From NCBI GenBank assembly GCA_037349315.1, contig JBAIAC010000637.1:38029-102028 (forward strand): a stretch of DNA of 64,000 bases. The letters run 5' to 3'. This document shows, in pieces, positions 19,812-31,499 of the stretch. The notes beneath the pieces were generated by a model that made no database searches, was not told the DNA's origin, and saw only the letters and a list, made by a program, of their open reading frames with translations. This DNA comes from Chelydra serpentina. Taxonomy: Eukaryota > Chordata > Testudines > Chelydridae. Position numbers and translations under genes: made by a program. How positions within the stretch are numbered: the stretch's first letter is position 1; every line of letters begins with the position of its first letter.

Positions 19812-21760
19812 TTTTTTCAATGTTTACAATTTCAATGTTCAGAGCTGTGGGAAGTTATGGGGGTGGTCAGACAACAATTATTTAATTACACTAAATGTTG
19901 AGATTCCAAAAGCCAAATCTTTATAACTGTTCAAACAGAAATTGTCAATGTCACATGCAAAATATAGTGTAAATATCCTTAAATCAAACTCGACTTTCTC
20001 CAGAAGCATTTCTGTATTTTGCCTATATAAATATTTTTTTCATCTGTGTGTGTGTACAGGGAAATCAACATTTACTGCAATTTAGTAATAAAAATCCAAT
20101 CCTTTCAAGCATCATTTTAAGTAATGAAGTACTTGAATTCTTTCACTTCCTGGACTGTAATGCTTGATTACAGGATAATTACACCCTCCCTGTGATGTAT
20201 TTTACTCTCAGTACTGTAACCCCCTCGGGATGTAGCTCCTGTCTGGGAGCTCTGCTGAGGCCAGTGGCATTGTGATCAGAAGGTGACACTCTGACACATG
20301 AGCAGAGACACATGGGGGAGGGGGAGGTAACATGGAGATTACCAGGGTTGAACATGGCCCTACAGAGTGTGGGGAGCCAACTCCCTCTCAGCCTCTCCTC
20401 TCTCCCACCTCCCAGAGTCAGTAACGCTGATAAATCGTTCCCTGAAATCTAAATAGCCCCAGTATGTGAGACAGTGATTGACGCAGGTGCCTTAGGGGCT
20501 GCAGCACCAGCCCCCTGCCTTGAGGAGGGGGATGAAGAATTGCAGTAGAATCGCGTTAGGCTGGGAGAGGGCACAGCTGCTGTGGGACTGGGAGCCGAGT
20601 TCACAAAGAGGCCAGAACTCATGGGGGGTTGGGAGAAGTCACCAGGACTGGGTAGAGGCACATCAGTGTATTTTCCCCATTAACCATCCTGCCATGTATT
20701 TAATTTAGAAACTTTTCATTCATATCTAAACACCTTGGAACTAAGCTGGGTTGATGCATTTCCAGTTACAGTGGCACAGTTTTCATTCAGTCAATAATTG
20801 GTGTGTTTTCATGAATTAACTTGACTGTGTGCTGTGAGTGTCAACATTTTCGGCATTAAGAAATGGTAATTAGGTGTCAGTTCAGTTCTCATGCGTTTAT
20901 CTCGTAATTTTAATTTCAGGTTTGAATCAGTATTCGTACCATGTTGTTTTAATAGCATTAGGGTCTATTTGTATTACTGTTTGCAAGATTTCATTGGATA
21001 TTGTGAACCAGCCGTCTTAACCTTCCATTTTGAGATTCCTAAATACAATCCAGCGACCACTCCTGAAAGACTGCAAGCCCTGGCCGGTGACATGCTCCCT
21101 AGAGAGCAAACAGCTGATGAGCCCTTTCGCCGTAAAAAGCGCATTTGACTCTTTGACGTTGCTTTATCCGCCCCACCAGAAAATGCTATAGGTAACCAGG
21201 TAATTACAGAATATCTTCACTAGGTATAGTTCTACCAGCTATGTGCCAAAATTCAAATGGTTCTCTTTGTTTTATCTTTCATTCAGCTTTGCAATTATTA
21301 GATCCCATTTAAAAACTGGAACTGAAATAACCAAAGCAAGTTAAGAAGAGAGTGGCATTGGGCATAGGCGGGGGGGGGGGGGGGGAACCAATAAAGGGAA
21401 AGAACTGACTATGCAAAAAGGAACATCCCAAACTATCAGAGCCCCAGACCCCCGTCCAACTGAATCCACCCCAGCCAGGCATATCAAGCTGGGCCCCTGA
21501 AAAATCGCCCATCCCGTCTGCCAGGGAATGCTGCGTGTTGCAGACGGAGCTATGGTGTATGCGTCTGCTCTGCTGACGTGCTGCTTTGGTACGGATGCAC
21601 CACGGCCACAGGGAGCAGAGACATGAAACAAAATCCCAGATACACCTCCAATGCCGCGTCCCCCTCCCCCCACACTGTCTGCCATCCCCTCTCCCAGCTC
21701 CACATGGCCGTTCTCAGCCTATTGCTGACAATTCCTTCCAGCCTTCAGCACTGCAAAGAA
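19812..21760. other. AT-rich intergenic sequence, no confident gene
   Basis: Lower GC than its surroundings, with many short A/T runs and a poly-G tract at 21370-21386. An 85-residue frame at 20891-21148 ends in a basic cluster (FRRKKRI). TTAATTTCAGG near 20915 resembles a splice acceptor, and the residues after it (NPATTPERLQALAGDMLPRE) look less random than most frames here. I do not recognise the protein. No RNA gene is seen. Confidence 0.4.
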
Positions 21761-21764
21761 ATAA

Positions 21765-23358
21765 AACACGGTGTTACAAAAGGTACATCTTGCCAGAGAA
21801 ACCTGATCTCCTTCTGTGAGAAGGTAACTTATTTTTTGGACAAAGGACATGCAGTACCTCTAATCTATCTGGATGTCAGTAAGGGATTTGATACAGTTCC
21901 ACATGGGAAACTATTTGTTAAATTGGAGAAGATGGGGATTAATATGAGAACTGAAAGGTCAATCAAGAATTGGTTAAAGGGGAGTGTGAATTGTCAGGCT
22001 GGAGGGAGGTTACTAGTGGAGTTGCTCAGAGATCAATCTTGGGACCAATCTTATTCAACATTTTTATTAAAGACCTTGGCACAAAAAGTGGGAGTGACAG
22101 ACAAAGCTGGGAGGGATTGCCAATATGGAGGAGGACAGGAAAACCATACAAGAAGATCTGCATGACCTTGAAAGCTGGAGTAATAGAAATAGGATGAAAA
22201 TTAATATTGCAAACTTATGCACTTAGGGACTAACAACAAGAATGTTTGCAATAAGCTGGGGATTTATCAGTTGGAAGTGACAGAGAAGGAGAAAGACCTA
22301 GGTGTATTGGTAGATCACAGGAAAATTATGAGCTGCCAATGTGATGCGGCCGTGAAATAGGTGAATGCAGTCCTAGGATGCATCAGGTGAGCTATTTCCA
22401 GTAGACAGGGAAGGGTTAGTACTGTTATACAAGGCACTGATGAAACCTCCTCTGAAATACTGTGGGCCATTCTGGTCTCCCATGTTTAAGAAGGATGAAT
22501 TCAAAGTGGAGCAGGTGCAGAGAAGGGCTACTAGGATGATCCTAGGAATGGAAAATCTGCCTTATGAGGGAGACTTAAAGAGCTTGGCTTGTTTAGCCTA
22601 ACCAAAAGAGGGCTGAGGGGAGATACGATCGCTCTCTATAAATACATCAGAAGGATAAACACCAGGGAAGGAGGGGAGTTATTTAGGTTAAGCATCAATG
22701 TTGGCACTAGAACAAATGGATATTGGCCATCAATAAGTTTTGGCTTGAAATTAGGCAAAGGTTTCTAACCATCAGAGTGAAGTTTTGGAACAGCCTCCCA
22801 AGGGACGCACTGGGGGCAAAAAACTTAAATGGCTTCAGGACTGAGCTCAATACCTTTATGGAAGGACTGGTATGATGGGACTGCCTACAATGGCATGTAG
22901 TCGATCTGCAACCTCTAGCAGGAAAAATCTCCAAAGGCCAGTGATGGGACACTAGATGGGGAGGGCTCTCAGTTACCACAGAGAATTCTTTCCCAGGTGT
23001 CTGGCTGCTGGGTCTTGCCCACATGCTCAGGGTCTAACTGATTGCCATATTTGGGGATGGGAAGGAATTTAGCCCAGACTCAGATTGGCAGAGACCCTCG
23101 GGTTTTCATTATTATTATTATTTTTTTTGCCTTCCTCTGCAGCATGGGGTGGGTCATTTGCAGGTTTAAACTAGTGTAAATGGTGGATTTTTTGTAACTT
23201 GAAGCCTTTAAATAATGATTTGAGGGCTTCATTAACTCAGCCAGAGGTTAGGGGTCTGTTACAGGAGTGGGTGAGGGAGGTTCTGTGGCCTGCGATGTGC
23301 AGGTCAGACTAGATGATCATGATGCTCCCTTGTGGCAGTTAAAGTCTGTGAGTCTATA
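21765..23358 (+). mobile_element. CR1 LINE, 5'-truncated and broken
   Basis: About 1.6 kb of CR1. N-terminal reverse-transcriptase residues appear first (VPLIYLDVSKGFDTVPH), then QRSILGPILFNIFIKDL, the RRATRMIL-type region near 22.53 kb, and a long 3' untranslated region ending GATGATCATGATGCTCCC and GTCTGTGAGTCTAT. Several frameshifts and stops make it inactive. The FADD catalytic block is degraded. A TTATTATTATT tract at 23108-23128 lies inside. Confidence 0.9.
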
Positions 23359-23359
23359 A

Positions 23360-25020
23360 ACTGTGCTTTGTGTTGCACAGACACTGATGGACATCAGGGC
23401 CCCTTTGTGCTGCTCATAGCAGAGAACCTGACTGAGATCAGCACCCCCATTGTGCTGGGCACTGCACAGAGAGGGACAGTCTCTGGGATTGGACTCTATT
23501 TCCATCTATTGTTCATAGATGCACAGGCCGTCTTGGCAGGGCAGCTCAGCTGCAGTCCCTGCACACAGCTGGGGGTGTGTGTCCTGGGTCAGGAGAAGTC
23601 AGTGTCCAGTCCTGTGGGGCTGAGCTCCTGGCTCATACCTCCAGCACTCACTGCTTCTCCTCCATTCCCAGCTGCACTGTTCAGACAGCCTCAGGCCTCA
23701 GTGAGGTCACTGTACCACCCCCACCCCTTCAAACTGGGATATGGTGCACCAGTGCCAATCAAAGTGCACTAGTGTAAATTCTGTCTATACTAAGGGTTTG
23801 CACCAGTGCCTAAAACACCAGTGTGGCAGAGACCTTCAGTACCCAAAACAGCAGTACGGTGGTACTAGGACTGGGATCTATTTCTAGCTCCAACACGGAC
23901 AGCCTGGGTGACCTTGGACACGCCAATGTTTCTCCTCCCAACTTTAGTCTATTTATCCAGCTGCCCACTCACTGGGGTCTCCCCTCTCTCCAGAGCCGCT
24001 CACCACTAAAATCTGTGTGGGTGTCACCAGAGCTGAGGTAGTTCAGCTCTGGAATAGTCTTACAAGGGCGGCTGTGGAGTCTCTTTCCCTGGAAGTTCTT
24101 AAGAACAGGTAGGACAAACCTCTGTCACAGATAATCTACATATACTTGGTCCTGCCTCGGCAGAGAGAGCCCAGACAGCGACACTGCGATTAAACAGCCC
24201 CTTGGCCTGAGCCCTGTGAGCCTGAGTCAGCCGGCACGGGCCAGCTGTGGGTTGTTAATGGCAGGGTAGAGACACCCTTGGTGTCTGTTCAGCACCTGTC
24301 ACAATGGGGACCCTGATCTTGGTCAGTGTCTGTGCAGAGCCCTGCACAACAGGGGCCTGACCTCAGCCGGGGGCTCTGCAACTCCCAGCATTACAGGATC
24401 CCTGAATTGATTTGGGGTCCCTGCAGCATCCGGCAAAATGTGGGGACAGGATCTCTGTCAGGGGCAGTGCAGGGCCAGGCCCAATGGGGACACAGATCTC
24501 AGTTGAGGTCTCTGAAGTGCCCAGCACAATGGAGGCAGGAAACCGGGAAGCAGTCGTGCGCTGCCTGGCACAAGGGGGGCTGTGATCTCGGTCTAGGTCT
24601 CGGTTTTACCTGGCACAATGGGGGGCAGATCTCAGTTGCAGTCACAACAGTGGGGTCTGAGCTCTGTTGGGGTCTCTGCAGCGCCTGGCAGAACGGGGCC
24701 CAGATCTCAGTTGGGGTCTCTGCAGCTCCTGGAAGAACAAGGTCCCTGATTTTGTTGGTTGTCTCTGCAGCACCTGGCAGAACGGGAGCCTGATTTCACT
24801 CGGTGTCTTTGCAGGGCTTGGCACAACAGGGGCCCGGAGCTCAGTCGGGGTCACTGTCGCCCCCGGCACAACACGCTCCCTGCTCTCTGTAGGGGTCTCT
24901 GCAGCTCCTGTCACCAGCAGCCCAAGCCTGGTCAGGGTTTGTGCCGTGCCCGGCACACGGGGGGACCTGATCTCAGGCAAGGCCCGAGCCACGCTCAGAA
25001 CGAGAGCCCTGATCTCAGCC
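23360..25020. repeat. Degenerate ~60-bp tandem repeat
   Basis: Repeated motif of the type GTCTCTGCAGCGCCTGGCAC followed by AACGGGGCCCAGATCTCAGT. It is clear from about 24260 to 25020 and weaker between 23380 and 24250 (ATTGTGCTGGGCACTGCACA near 23450). Open frames across it on both strands reflect the repeat and are not supported as genes. Confidence 0.65.
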
Positions 25021-25229
25021 ACACACCTGGGGAGAAAAGCGGGAAGATTTTCAAGGATTTGGTATCAGTATTTCAGAAGTGAGGAGAAAATGGGGCTCAG
25101 CGTAAATATTTGCCAAGAGACGAGAGAAGCACCAAAGTCGGGGGAGATTTGATGTCACCGTCGAACAGCGCGAGGGAGAAGGGGGGAAATTGGAGGGGAT
25201 TATACAGCGATATTCAATCCGCAACAGGG

Positions 25230-26210
25230 CGGGATGGATTCTTCTCCCCTCACATTCCCGTGGCCGGCCGGGAGCCTGGGCGATGTGGCTTTCCCGGGGG
25301 GGGGGGGGGGTCAGAAGGTCGCTGGCTGTGGGGAGGGGCTGGCAGTGGGGGGGGTGGGCTGGGCCAGGCGGGGGAGGGGAAGTAGCTGGGACTGGGGAAC
25401 CCGGGGCGGGGCCGTCTCCATGGGGGGCACTGGCTTCCCCGCCCCCCCGGGCCCTGCCCAGGCCCTGTTCCCAGCAGAGGGGCCCCCCCGGCCCGGCCCA
25501 GCGGGGTCCCTGTCTCAGGCCCCCCCGGCCCCGGCCCGGCTCAGGGGATCGATCCCCCGGAACAGGACAAATCCCGGCCGGGGACAATGGGGGGAAACCC
25601 CCGAACCCCGAGATCCGAACCGGCCGTTGGGGGAGGGGGAGACACAAACCGCTCCAACGGCTCCGCGAGAGGCTCCAACGGCCGCGCACGAGCCAGGCAG
25701 AGCCGCAGCGCCCCGCGCGCGTTCGCAGCCCGGCTCGTCCGTCCTCCTGCCCGACGTCACTTCCGCTGCCGGGAGAGTCAGGAACTACATCTCCCAGCCT
25801 GCCCCGGGGCCCCTGCTGCGCTCTCCAGCCCAGGCGAGGGAGGGTTTCCGCAGCTCGTCCCACCCCCCGCCAATGTCACTTCCGCTGCTGGCTCCATTGT
25901 GAGCCGGGAGCCCGGCCGGGGGGCGATTTTCCAGCCGCGATTTGCCCTTGTCCGGCGGGAAGTTGCTGCCCCGGGCTGGGGCTGGGCCGAGGTGCCCGGT
26001 CTCTGCCCGGGCGGGGACGGGGGGAGCACGTGCCCCCCATGGGCACTGCCCAGACCCCGGTGTCCCCAGCCCACCTGCTGCCCCCAAACTGCCCCACCAG
26101 CCCATCCCCCACTGCTGCCCCCTCCCCTGGGCCAGGGCCCCTCCCGCCCCCCCCCGAGAGCAGCTCCCCAAAGGGCTCCCCGCTGCCCTGTGACTGCGGG
26201 GGGGGCAGCA
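25230..26210 (+). promoter_or_regulatory. CpG-rich promoter-like region
   Basis: About 1 kb of very high GC with frequent CpG. It contains CGACGTCACTTCCGC (25752-25766; overlapping CRE-like and ETS-like cores), a close match to the ZNF143 site ACTACATCTCCCAGCCTGC (25784-25802), and GCCAATG plus TCACTTCCGC at about 25869-25886. This combination is typical of a TATA-less vertebrate promoter. KRAB-gene sequence starts downstream on the same strand, so it may be that gene's promoter. No first exon can be proven. Long frames here are compositional. Confidence 0.6.
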
Positions 26211-26747
26211 CTTTGTGTTCATGTGTTGGACAGTCCCATAAAATCCAGTCACAGCCCCCCCCTTTCCCTCTAGTTATTTAATAGCAACAGAAAATCCCCC
26301 CCGATCTTGGTGTTTCTCTCAGGTGATCAAATATATAATTTGTGACACATTCTCTGCAAATCTCAAAGATTGATATAAAATACCCTAAACATTTGCCCCA
26401 CTTACTCTCTACTTGGCTATTTCTAAGTGATTATGCCCTGAGATTTTCCCCTGTCGCTCTCATTATAAAATACTAAAACAATCAGATTTACACCTTTTCT
26501 CAGATTCTTAAATATGGATATAAAATGTTTGCAAATGTTGCCCATTTCCTCTCTCTTCATTTATCAAATATTGATGTGAAACACTCAGATTTTACCTCAT
26601 ATGAACCACTGATATAAAATCCCTCTGATTTTCCACTTTCCTGTCTATAATTTGCAAAAATGGATCCAAAATCCCTCAGATTTCCACCCTTTCTCTTTCA
26701 TTTCTGAACATTGATCTCAAATCTCAGGATTTCTCTCTTTCAACCTC
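26211..26747. other. AT-rich intron-like sequence
   Basis: AT-rich, with repeated GATATAAAAT-type and TCAAATATTGATGTGA-type phrases at roughly 60-80 bp spacing (26360, 26515, 26565, 26605). This suggests a degenerate tandem repeat. It lies between the promoter-like region and the left arm of the inverted repeat. No exon seen. Confidence 0.45.
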
Positions 26748-27333
26748 ATTATCAAATGTCAATTATAAATCCTTTTGTGTTTGGGGCTGTTCCCCATGTT
26801 TCTAAATCCCAGCAAATTCTCCTTCCTTGGAGGGAACCTGTTGCTCTGAGTCGTTCTCCATCTTGGATGTTGCAGGGGGTTAAATTTTGCAGTGATCATC
26901 TTTCTCCTCTCTCCCCTTTCAGAATCATTTCTTCCCCCCCTTTCTCTCTGTTAAACTGTTTGCCGATGAAAGAGACCAGCCGCCTCTTTAATACACATCA
27001 AACCCAGAGGCCACCCCCTGTTTGGGGATAAATGGCCCACACCTGGTAACAGGAGAGTTGGCTGGACCTTTTTCTTTTCTCTGTCTGGCACAGGATGAGG
27101 AGGTCACTCTGAGGGCAGCGTGGGTCCAGAAGTATCGCAAACCCCACGACAAATGGCCTCCATGAGGGGTTGCTTCCCACAGTGCTAAGATGCAGCCACC
27201 TCTGGGGTGGATCCATGGTGGCCATTATTTGCTAGTGACAGGCCATGGACATTTCTTACCTGTTTTGGGCCTCCAGGCCTTCCAGTCTCCTGTTTAAAGC
27301 AGCACCCCCCAGGGCTCCCTCTGCCCGTGTGAC

Positions 27334-27351
27334 TGGCCAGCAGGGGGCGGT
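27334..27351 (+). promoter_or_regulatory. CTCF-like motif, left arm
   Basis: TGGCCAGCAGGGGGCGGT fits the CTCF core consensus in forward orientation. Its mirror copy is at 39915-39932, giving a convergent pair about 12.6 kb apart. Confidence 0.5.
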
Positions 27352-29482
27352 GATAACGGGTAACCCACTTATCACACACTGTGGGGTAACACTGTTGCTG
27401 GGGGCAAGGGGTGTCGCCTGTGTGGGGAGATTGCAGCTGGCGCTGAAGGGGCATTGTGGTGGGGGGAGGTGTGTGGGTGACTGGGCAGGGGGCACCCTAG
27501 TCAGGTTGGTGGCTCTGGAGGTTTGGGGTTTCGGGGGATGGCTCTGATGTGCCCAGCCCTGAGGCGATGGGGCCTGGAGGTGGGTATCGCTGGTGGCTGG
27601 TGGCTGCAGAACAGCGGGGTGCACATCTCTTGGGGTGCCGGGACAGGGCGCTAGAGGGTGCCCGGTGCTGTTCCAAGGGCTCTGTCTGGGCTTCCCCCGC
27701 TGGCTCCTGGGATCGTTGCCATGCCCAGTGCACAGAGCTGGGGGGAGGGGGGTGGATCTCCTGCGCTAGGTCAGGGGATGCCGGGCAAGCAGCGTGAGGG
27801 GTCCCACTGTAAAGCATCAGGGGATCCCAGGCAAAGGGCAGGGCAGATCCTACTGGAGGGCAGGCAGAGGTCCTAGGAAGGCAGGGGGAGAATCCCAGGT
27901 AGGCAGTGAGGGGCTGAGTTCCCAGGGGGCGGTCTGTTGGGGGGGTGTCCCTAGCTGCTGGGGGCTCTTCTTGGGGGGAACCCTTTGGGATTCCCAACCT
28001 GGCAGTGATGGTCTGGTGGGGATTCCCGGGCCGGTGGGGCTTTGAGGGGTATCTGGGGTTCCTGGCCAGGGATTCTGGGGGCTGAGTCCCAGGGATTATC
28101 TGGTGGGACCCTGGCTGGGGGCTATGGGGAGTGCTACTAACCATGGTCCTTCTCTCTGATCTACGTGTGCCAATGTCCTGGCTCCAAGCACTGCCCGGCA
28201 TTCCCCGGCCACCTCCAGTCACTGTGATAACTTTCTATCTACTTACCAAACACTCTTAGTGTGAAATCGCAGATTTTGCTTTTCTCCTCTTTTGAAAACT
28301 GCAGGAAGTTCCGGTTCCGTTGGGAAAATTCGTGCCCCCCAGTCCTTGTTCTCGATCTGGGGGTGCGGGAGGGGGGGAGGGGGTTAGCACTGCCACACAA
28401 TGGTCTCTTCCACAGCACTCTGGACTCATTCTTCCTGAAATCTGGTTTCACTGAGACCACTGTTTATCCAGAGTCACTGCATGGAAAGACGAGGAGTGAC
28501 TCCAGGTGGACAGTGGGGCAAATGAGATCAGCAATTCTCCCTGTGAGGAGGGGCTCTCATTAGCTGCTCCCCCCAGAGAGCTCAAGGAGGGAAGGCTGCT
28601 CCAACGCCCTGTCCCTCTCTGCTCAGCATATTGGGGTTCAGCTTCCTGGGTCAGATGCTGCAGCCTCCATTGTGACCCGGTCGGGGTTCTGTGCTCGGAA
28701 GTGACCTTAATTGAAGCTTCTTCTCTGCCCAGCCCAGGTGATGACTTTCTCCAGCTGGTACTAGCCCCATAGGGCAGCCCTGGGCCCTGTTCACTAAATT
28801 CTGAGCCCCAGACTGCAGGTAACTGAAAGACCTCAGGGAAAGTGCTGGGGACTGGCAAGCAAGTGACTCTGCACAAACAGCCCCTCCTCATTTCTCCTCC
28901 CATTAGCAATTGCCAGGAGAAAATCCATCGATGGGAGAGCAAAGAACCCAGGAATGGGACTTTCCCAGCCGGAGAGGGGCAGGGAGAGAGGACAGGGGAA
29001 GGGGGGACTGAAAGGGGCAGTGGTAGAAATGAGGGGGAGAGAGATTTCCAGCTCTCTAATCCACCAGACACATGTATTGCAGCATACCTGGGCAGAATCA
29101 CTTTCCAGTGAACAAGAAAAGGATCAGACAGAGGAAAAGCCAGTTCCTGACTCCATGTTCCTCCTGCTGGGTGTGGCTGCCGTGGGGTCAGTGTCCGAGG
29201 GAATCCCCCACAGTGACTCCTTTGCTTCTGCTCTTTTCTAGCCTTGTGTTCAGACACTTTGTTACAGGGTGGGGGGAGGGAGAAGGGAGGTTGGACATCT
29301 CTCTGTTGGCTTAGCCTGGCAGGAGGAGCCAGGTCTACACTGTAATAAAGAGATGAAGCATTTTTCCAGCATCACAGAATCTAGAATGTCTGTCTCCAGG
29401 GAAAGGGTCTGGGGGAATCATGCTGCGAAATAAACTAAAGTCTGTTCTGAAACCCCCACAATTACCCTTCTCACCCACCCAG

Positions 29483-29571
29483 GCTGCAGAATGACGTCCC
29501 TGTTTTGCTCCAGTTCATCCCGTCCTCCCATGGGACACGGAAGGGAAATGGCTGCAGAGGAACCAGCTCAG
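29483..29571 (+). pseudogene. KRAB gene start exon, left arm (KRAB-A exon missing)
   Basis: 89-bp exon with acceptor CTCACCCACCCAG and donor GTAGGT. Frame from ATG at 29491 gives 27 residues ending MAAEEPAQ in phase 0, exactly where the KRAB-A exon should join. In this arm the following KRAB-A exon has been deleted (junction near 30875), so a transcript could not encode a KRAB domain. A second in-frame ATG at 29548 (MAAEEPAQ) is the more usual KRAB-ZNF start. The intervening intron has gained a SINE and an LTR. Confidence 0.75.
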
Positions 29572-29881
29572 GTAGGTATCATCGTGGGGGGCGGTTGCTG
29601 CTGGGTTCCTGCGGAAGGAAGAGGGACAGCAAATACACCGGAGATGGGAAGGTTTGCACAGTCTGGTTTGGAGGTTGGCGCAGGGCAGGAAATGCACAGG
29701 GTGGAGAAAGGGAGGGGGACAGGATGCGGCAAACCTGCTGGGAGATGTTTAATAAGCGGCCTAGATTCTAGGACCAGACCCACGAGGTTCCGAGGTAGAA
29801 ATACTCTGATTTGTGAAACAGGAAATAACCCACCAACATGGGCCTAAGAAAACTGACCAGACTCCCAGTGCTGGAGCCTAA

Positions 29882-30059
29882 TCATAGAATCTCAGGGTTG
29901 GAAGGGACCTTGGAAGGTCATCTAGTCCAACCCCCTGCTCAAAGCAGGACCAATCCCCAATTTTTACCCCAGATCCCTAAATGGCCCCCTCAAGGATTGA
30001 ACTCACAACCCTGGGTTTAGCAGGCCAATGCTCAAACCACTGAGCTATCCCTCCCCCCC
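29882..30059 (-). mobile_element. Turtle tRNA-derived SINE, left arm
   Basis: Minus-strand full-length copy. Its head is GGGGGGGAGGGATAGCTCAG, its B box is GTGAGTTCAATCC and its CR1-like tail ends GATTCTATGAT. It is present at the mirrored place in the right arm (37206-37386) and absent from the third KRAB copy near 42780. Confidence 0.93.
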
Positions 30060-30088
30060 ATGGCTGCTGTGAGATATGAAGGGGGCAC

Positions 30089-30549
30089 TGTCACGGAGTG
30101 TGGGGAAGTTAGAGCCCTGTACCCCTTTTCGTGGGATTTACTGTGACACTGCGCCAGCCAGCAGAACAGAAGGTTTATTAAGGACGCCAGGAACACAGTT
30201 CAAACAGAGCTTGTGGGTACAAACAGGACCCCTTAGTCGGGCCCTTTTGGGGCCAGGGAGCTTAGACCCCAGCCTTGGGGCTCCCTGCGTTTTACCACCC
30301 AGCTTTAAACTTTAACCAACCAGACCAAACCCTTGAGCAGGCTCTTTTCCCCTCCCCCGGCTTCTTTTCTAGGCTTTGTCCATTTTTCCAGGCAAAGGTG
30401 TCATCTCTCCCAACCCCTCTTCTGGCTCATGTTACAGCCTCAGGTATCTTCCTTCAGGGGAAGTCTCCCATCCCCAATGCAGCCAGTTCCAGTGAACCTC
30501 CCCCACAACACTCCCAGGTCAAATCTACCCCGCTCCCTACTTCGTCACA
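30089..30549 (-). mobile_element. Solo LTR (family 1), left arm, with 5-bp TSD
   Basis: 461-bp element. On the minus strand it starts TGTGACGAAGTAG and ends CACTCCGTGACA, with a polyadenylation signal in TTAATAAACCTTCTGTTCTG. Target duplication GGCAC flanks both sides (30084-30088 and 30550-30554). The third KRAB copy has the empty site near 42805. The right arm carries the same insertion at 36717-37177. No internal viral sequence adjoins it. Confidence 0.88.
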
Positions 30550-30859
30550 GGCACCCACCAGTGAGGCTTAGGGGAGATTCCCCTCCCTTCATATCCAGCT
30601 CCTCACAATGAGGAGGGTGTTGGGCTTCCTACCAGAGATCTCTCCCTGGACCCTGCTAGGGGCTCCATCTCCTGTATCAGTCTGTGGCTAGTAGGTGTGT
30701 GATGGATCTGCTGGGAGAGACGAGGGGCTCTCTCTTCGTCCCTTCACCCTGGTGTTTCCTGGATGCTCTGAGCGGGGTGGGAGTGGGACTCTGTTGACTG
30801 TGAGCCACCCACAGCTTCCGTTTGGCTCCTCTACCACAGGAATAGCGGGGCTGTGAGTG

Positions 30860-30890
30860 GGGCAGCAGGTCCTGATCACTCCATCACTCC
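30860..30890. other. Deletion junction removing the KRAB-A exon
   Basis: Left arm reads CAGCAGGTCCTGA then TCACTCCATCACTCC. In the right arm the same two flanks are separated by about 250 bp (36142-36391) that contain the complete KRAB-A exon with both splice sites. A short ATCACTCC repeat at the junction suggests end-joining or microhomology. Confidence 0.85.
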
Positions 30891-30945
30891 AATCTGTCAG
30901 CGACACACACACTGCCAGAGACCCTGCCCTGCTGCAGAACACTTT

Positions 30946-31017
30946 GGGGGTATAGCTTAGTGGTAGAGTGTTTGACTACAGCTCCAGTGGTCCTTGGTTC
31001 AAATCCAAGTGCCCCCT
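30946..31017 (+). tRNA. tRNA-Cys (ACA anticodon), left arm
   Basis: 72 nt with acceptor GGGGGTA and GCCCCC, U73 discriminator (a cysteine identity element), D arm TAGCTTAGTGGTAGAGT and T arm CTTGGTTCAAATCCAAG. The anticodon loop CTACAGC gives ACA, where tRNA-Cys normally has GCA; ACA would still read the Cys codon TGT. The anticodon stem TTTGA/TCCAG has one mismatch not present in the right-arm copy. No near TTTT terminator. Confidence 0.8.
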
Positions 31018-31426
31018 TGCAAGCCTGTTCCTTGAACAAAAATAATTACAAATCTATTTCCGTTCTGTTCAGGAGTTCCGCTGAATAGGGATGAGTGAAA
31101 ACACTCAACATTTCCCTGTACAAATGCATAAAAACCTAGCAAACACGTCCCTCAGCTGAAATCAGTTCTAATCCTCCAAGTGTGTAGTTTATGTTTTCAT
31201 CAATTAAACAAAGCTATAATATGAAATCACATTTGCAGGACCTTGGTCTCCATGGGCGACAATGTGCAGAAGAACAAGAACCCCGTCCAGTTGGGAGGAA
31301 CGGACTCACATCTTGCTGGGAACTCGGCTCCTTGTGCCCAGAGTGTCTCTGGCCCCTCCGTAGATGACCCGAGAAACACAGTGTCCGTCTTCTCTAAAGA
31401 AGTGCTTGGAGAGACTTTCCCCATAT
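31018..31426. other. Spacer between tRNA-Cys and tRNA-Arg
   Basis: No gene seen. The last ~120 bp (CTGGGAACTCGGCTCCTTGT to the tRNA) match the tRNA-Arg flank at 4700-4822, and the whole spacer is mirrored in the right arm. Confidence 0.6.
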
Positions 31427-31499
31427 GACCGCGTGGCCTAATGGATCAGGCGTCTTACTTCGGATCAGAAAATTGAGGGTTCAAGTCCCTTTGCGGTTG
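31427..31499 (+). tRNA. tRNA-Arg (TCG anticodon), left arm
   Basis: 73 nt with acceptor GACCGCG/TGCGGTT (all pairs allowed counting G-T), D arm GGCCTAATGGATCAGG, anticodon loop CTTCGGA (TCG) and T arm GAGGGTTCAAGTCCCTT. The anticodon stem TCTTA/TCAGA has one mismatch. It is the best acceptor stem among the three Arg(TCG) copies. Confidence 0.87.

Noticed and set aside
21578..22197. Host protein genes in the 21.6-22.2 kb frames
   Set aside because: These frames are pieces of CR1 reverse transcriptase with frameshifts.
24326..25152. Frames of 107-161 residues
   Set aside because: They track the ~60-bp tandem repeat and are open in several phases.
25190..26281. 363-residue frame through the CpG-rich region
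   Set aside because: High GC lowers stop frequency. Competing long frames exist in all phases, and the region reads better as promoter and untranslated sequence.
27497..28222. 241-residue frame identical in both arms (39044-39769)
   Set aside because: Same reasoning: recent duplication explains identity. Pro/Ser-rich low-complexity composition.
28448..29257. 269-residue minus-strand frame, repeated in the right arm (38010-38819)
   Set aside because: Antisense to KRAB-locus sequence, no recognised domain. Preservation in both arms follows from their overall near-identity and is not evidence of selection.
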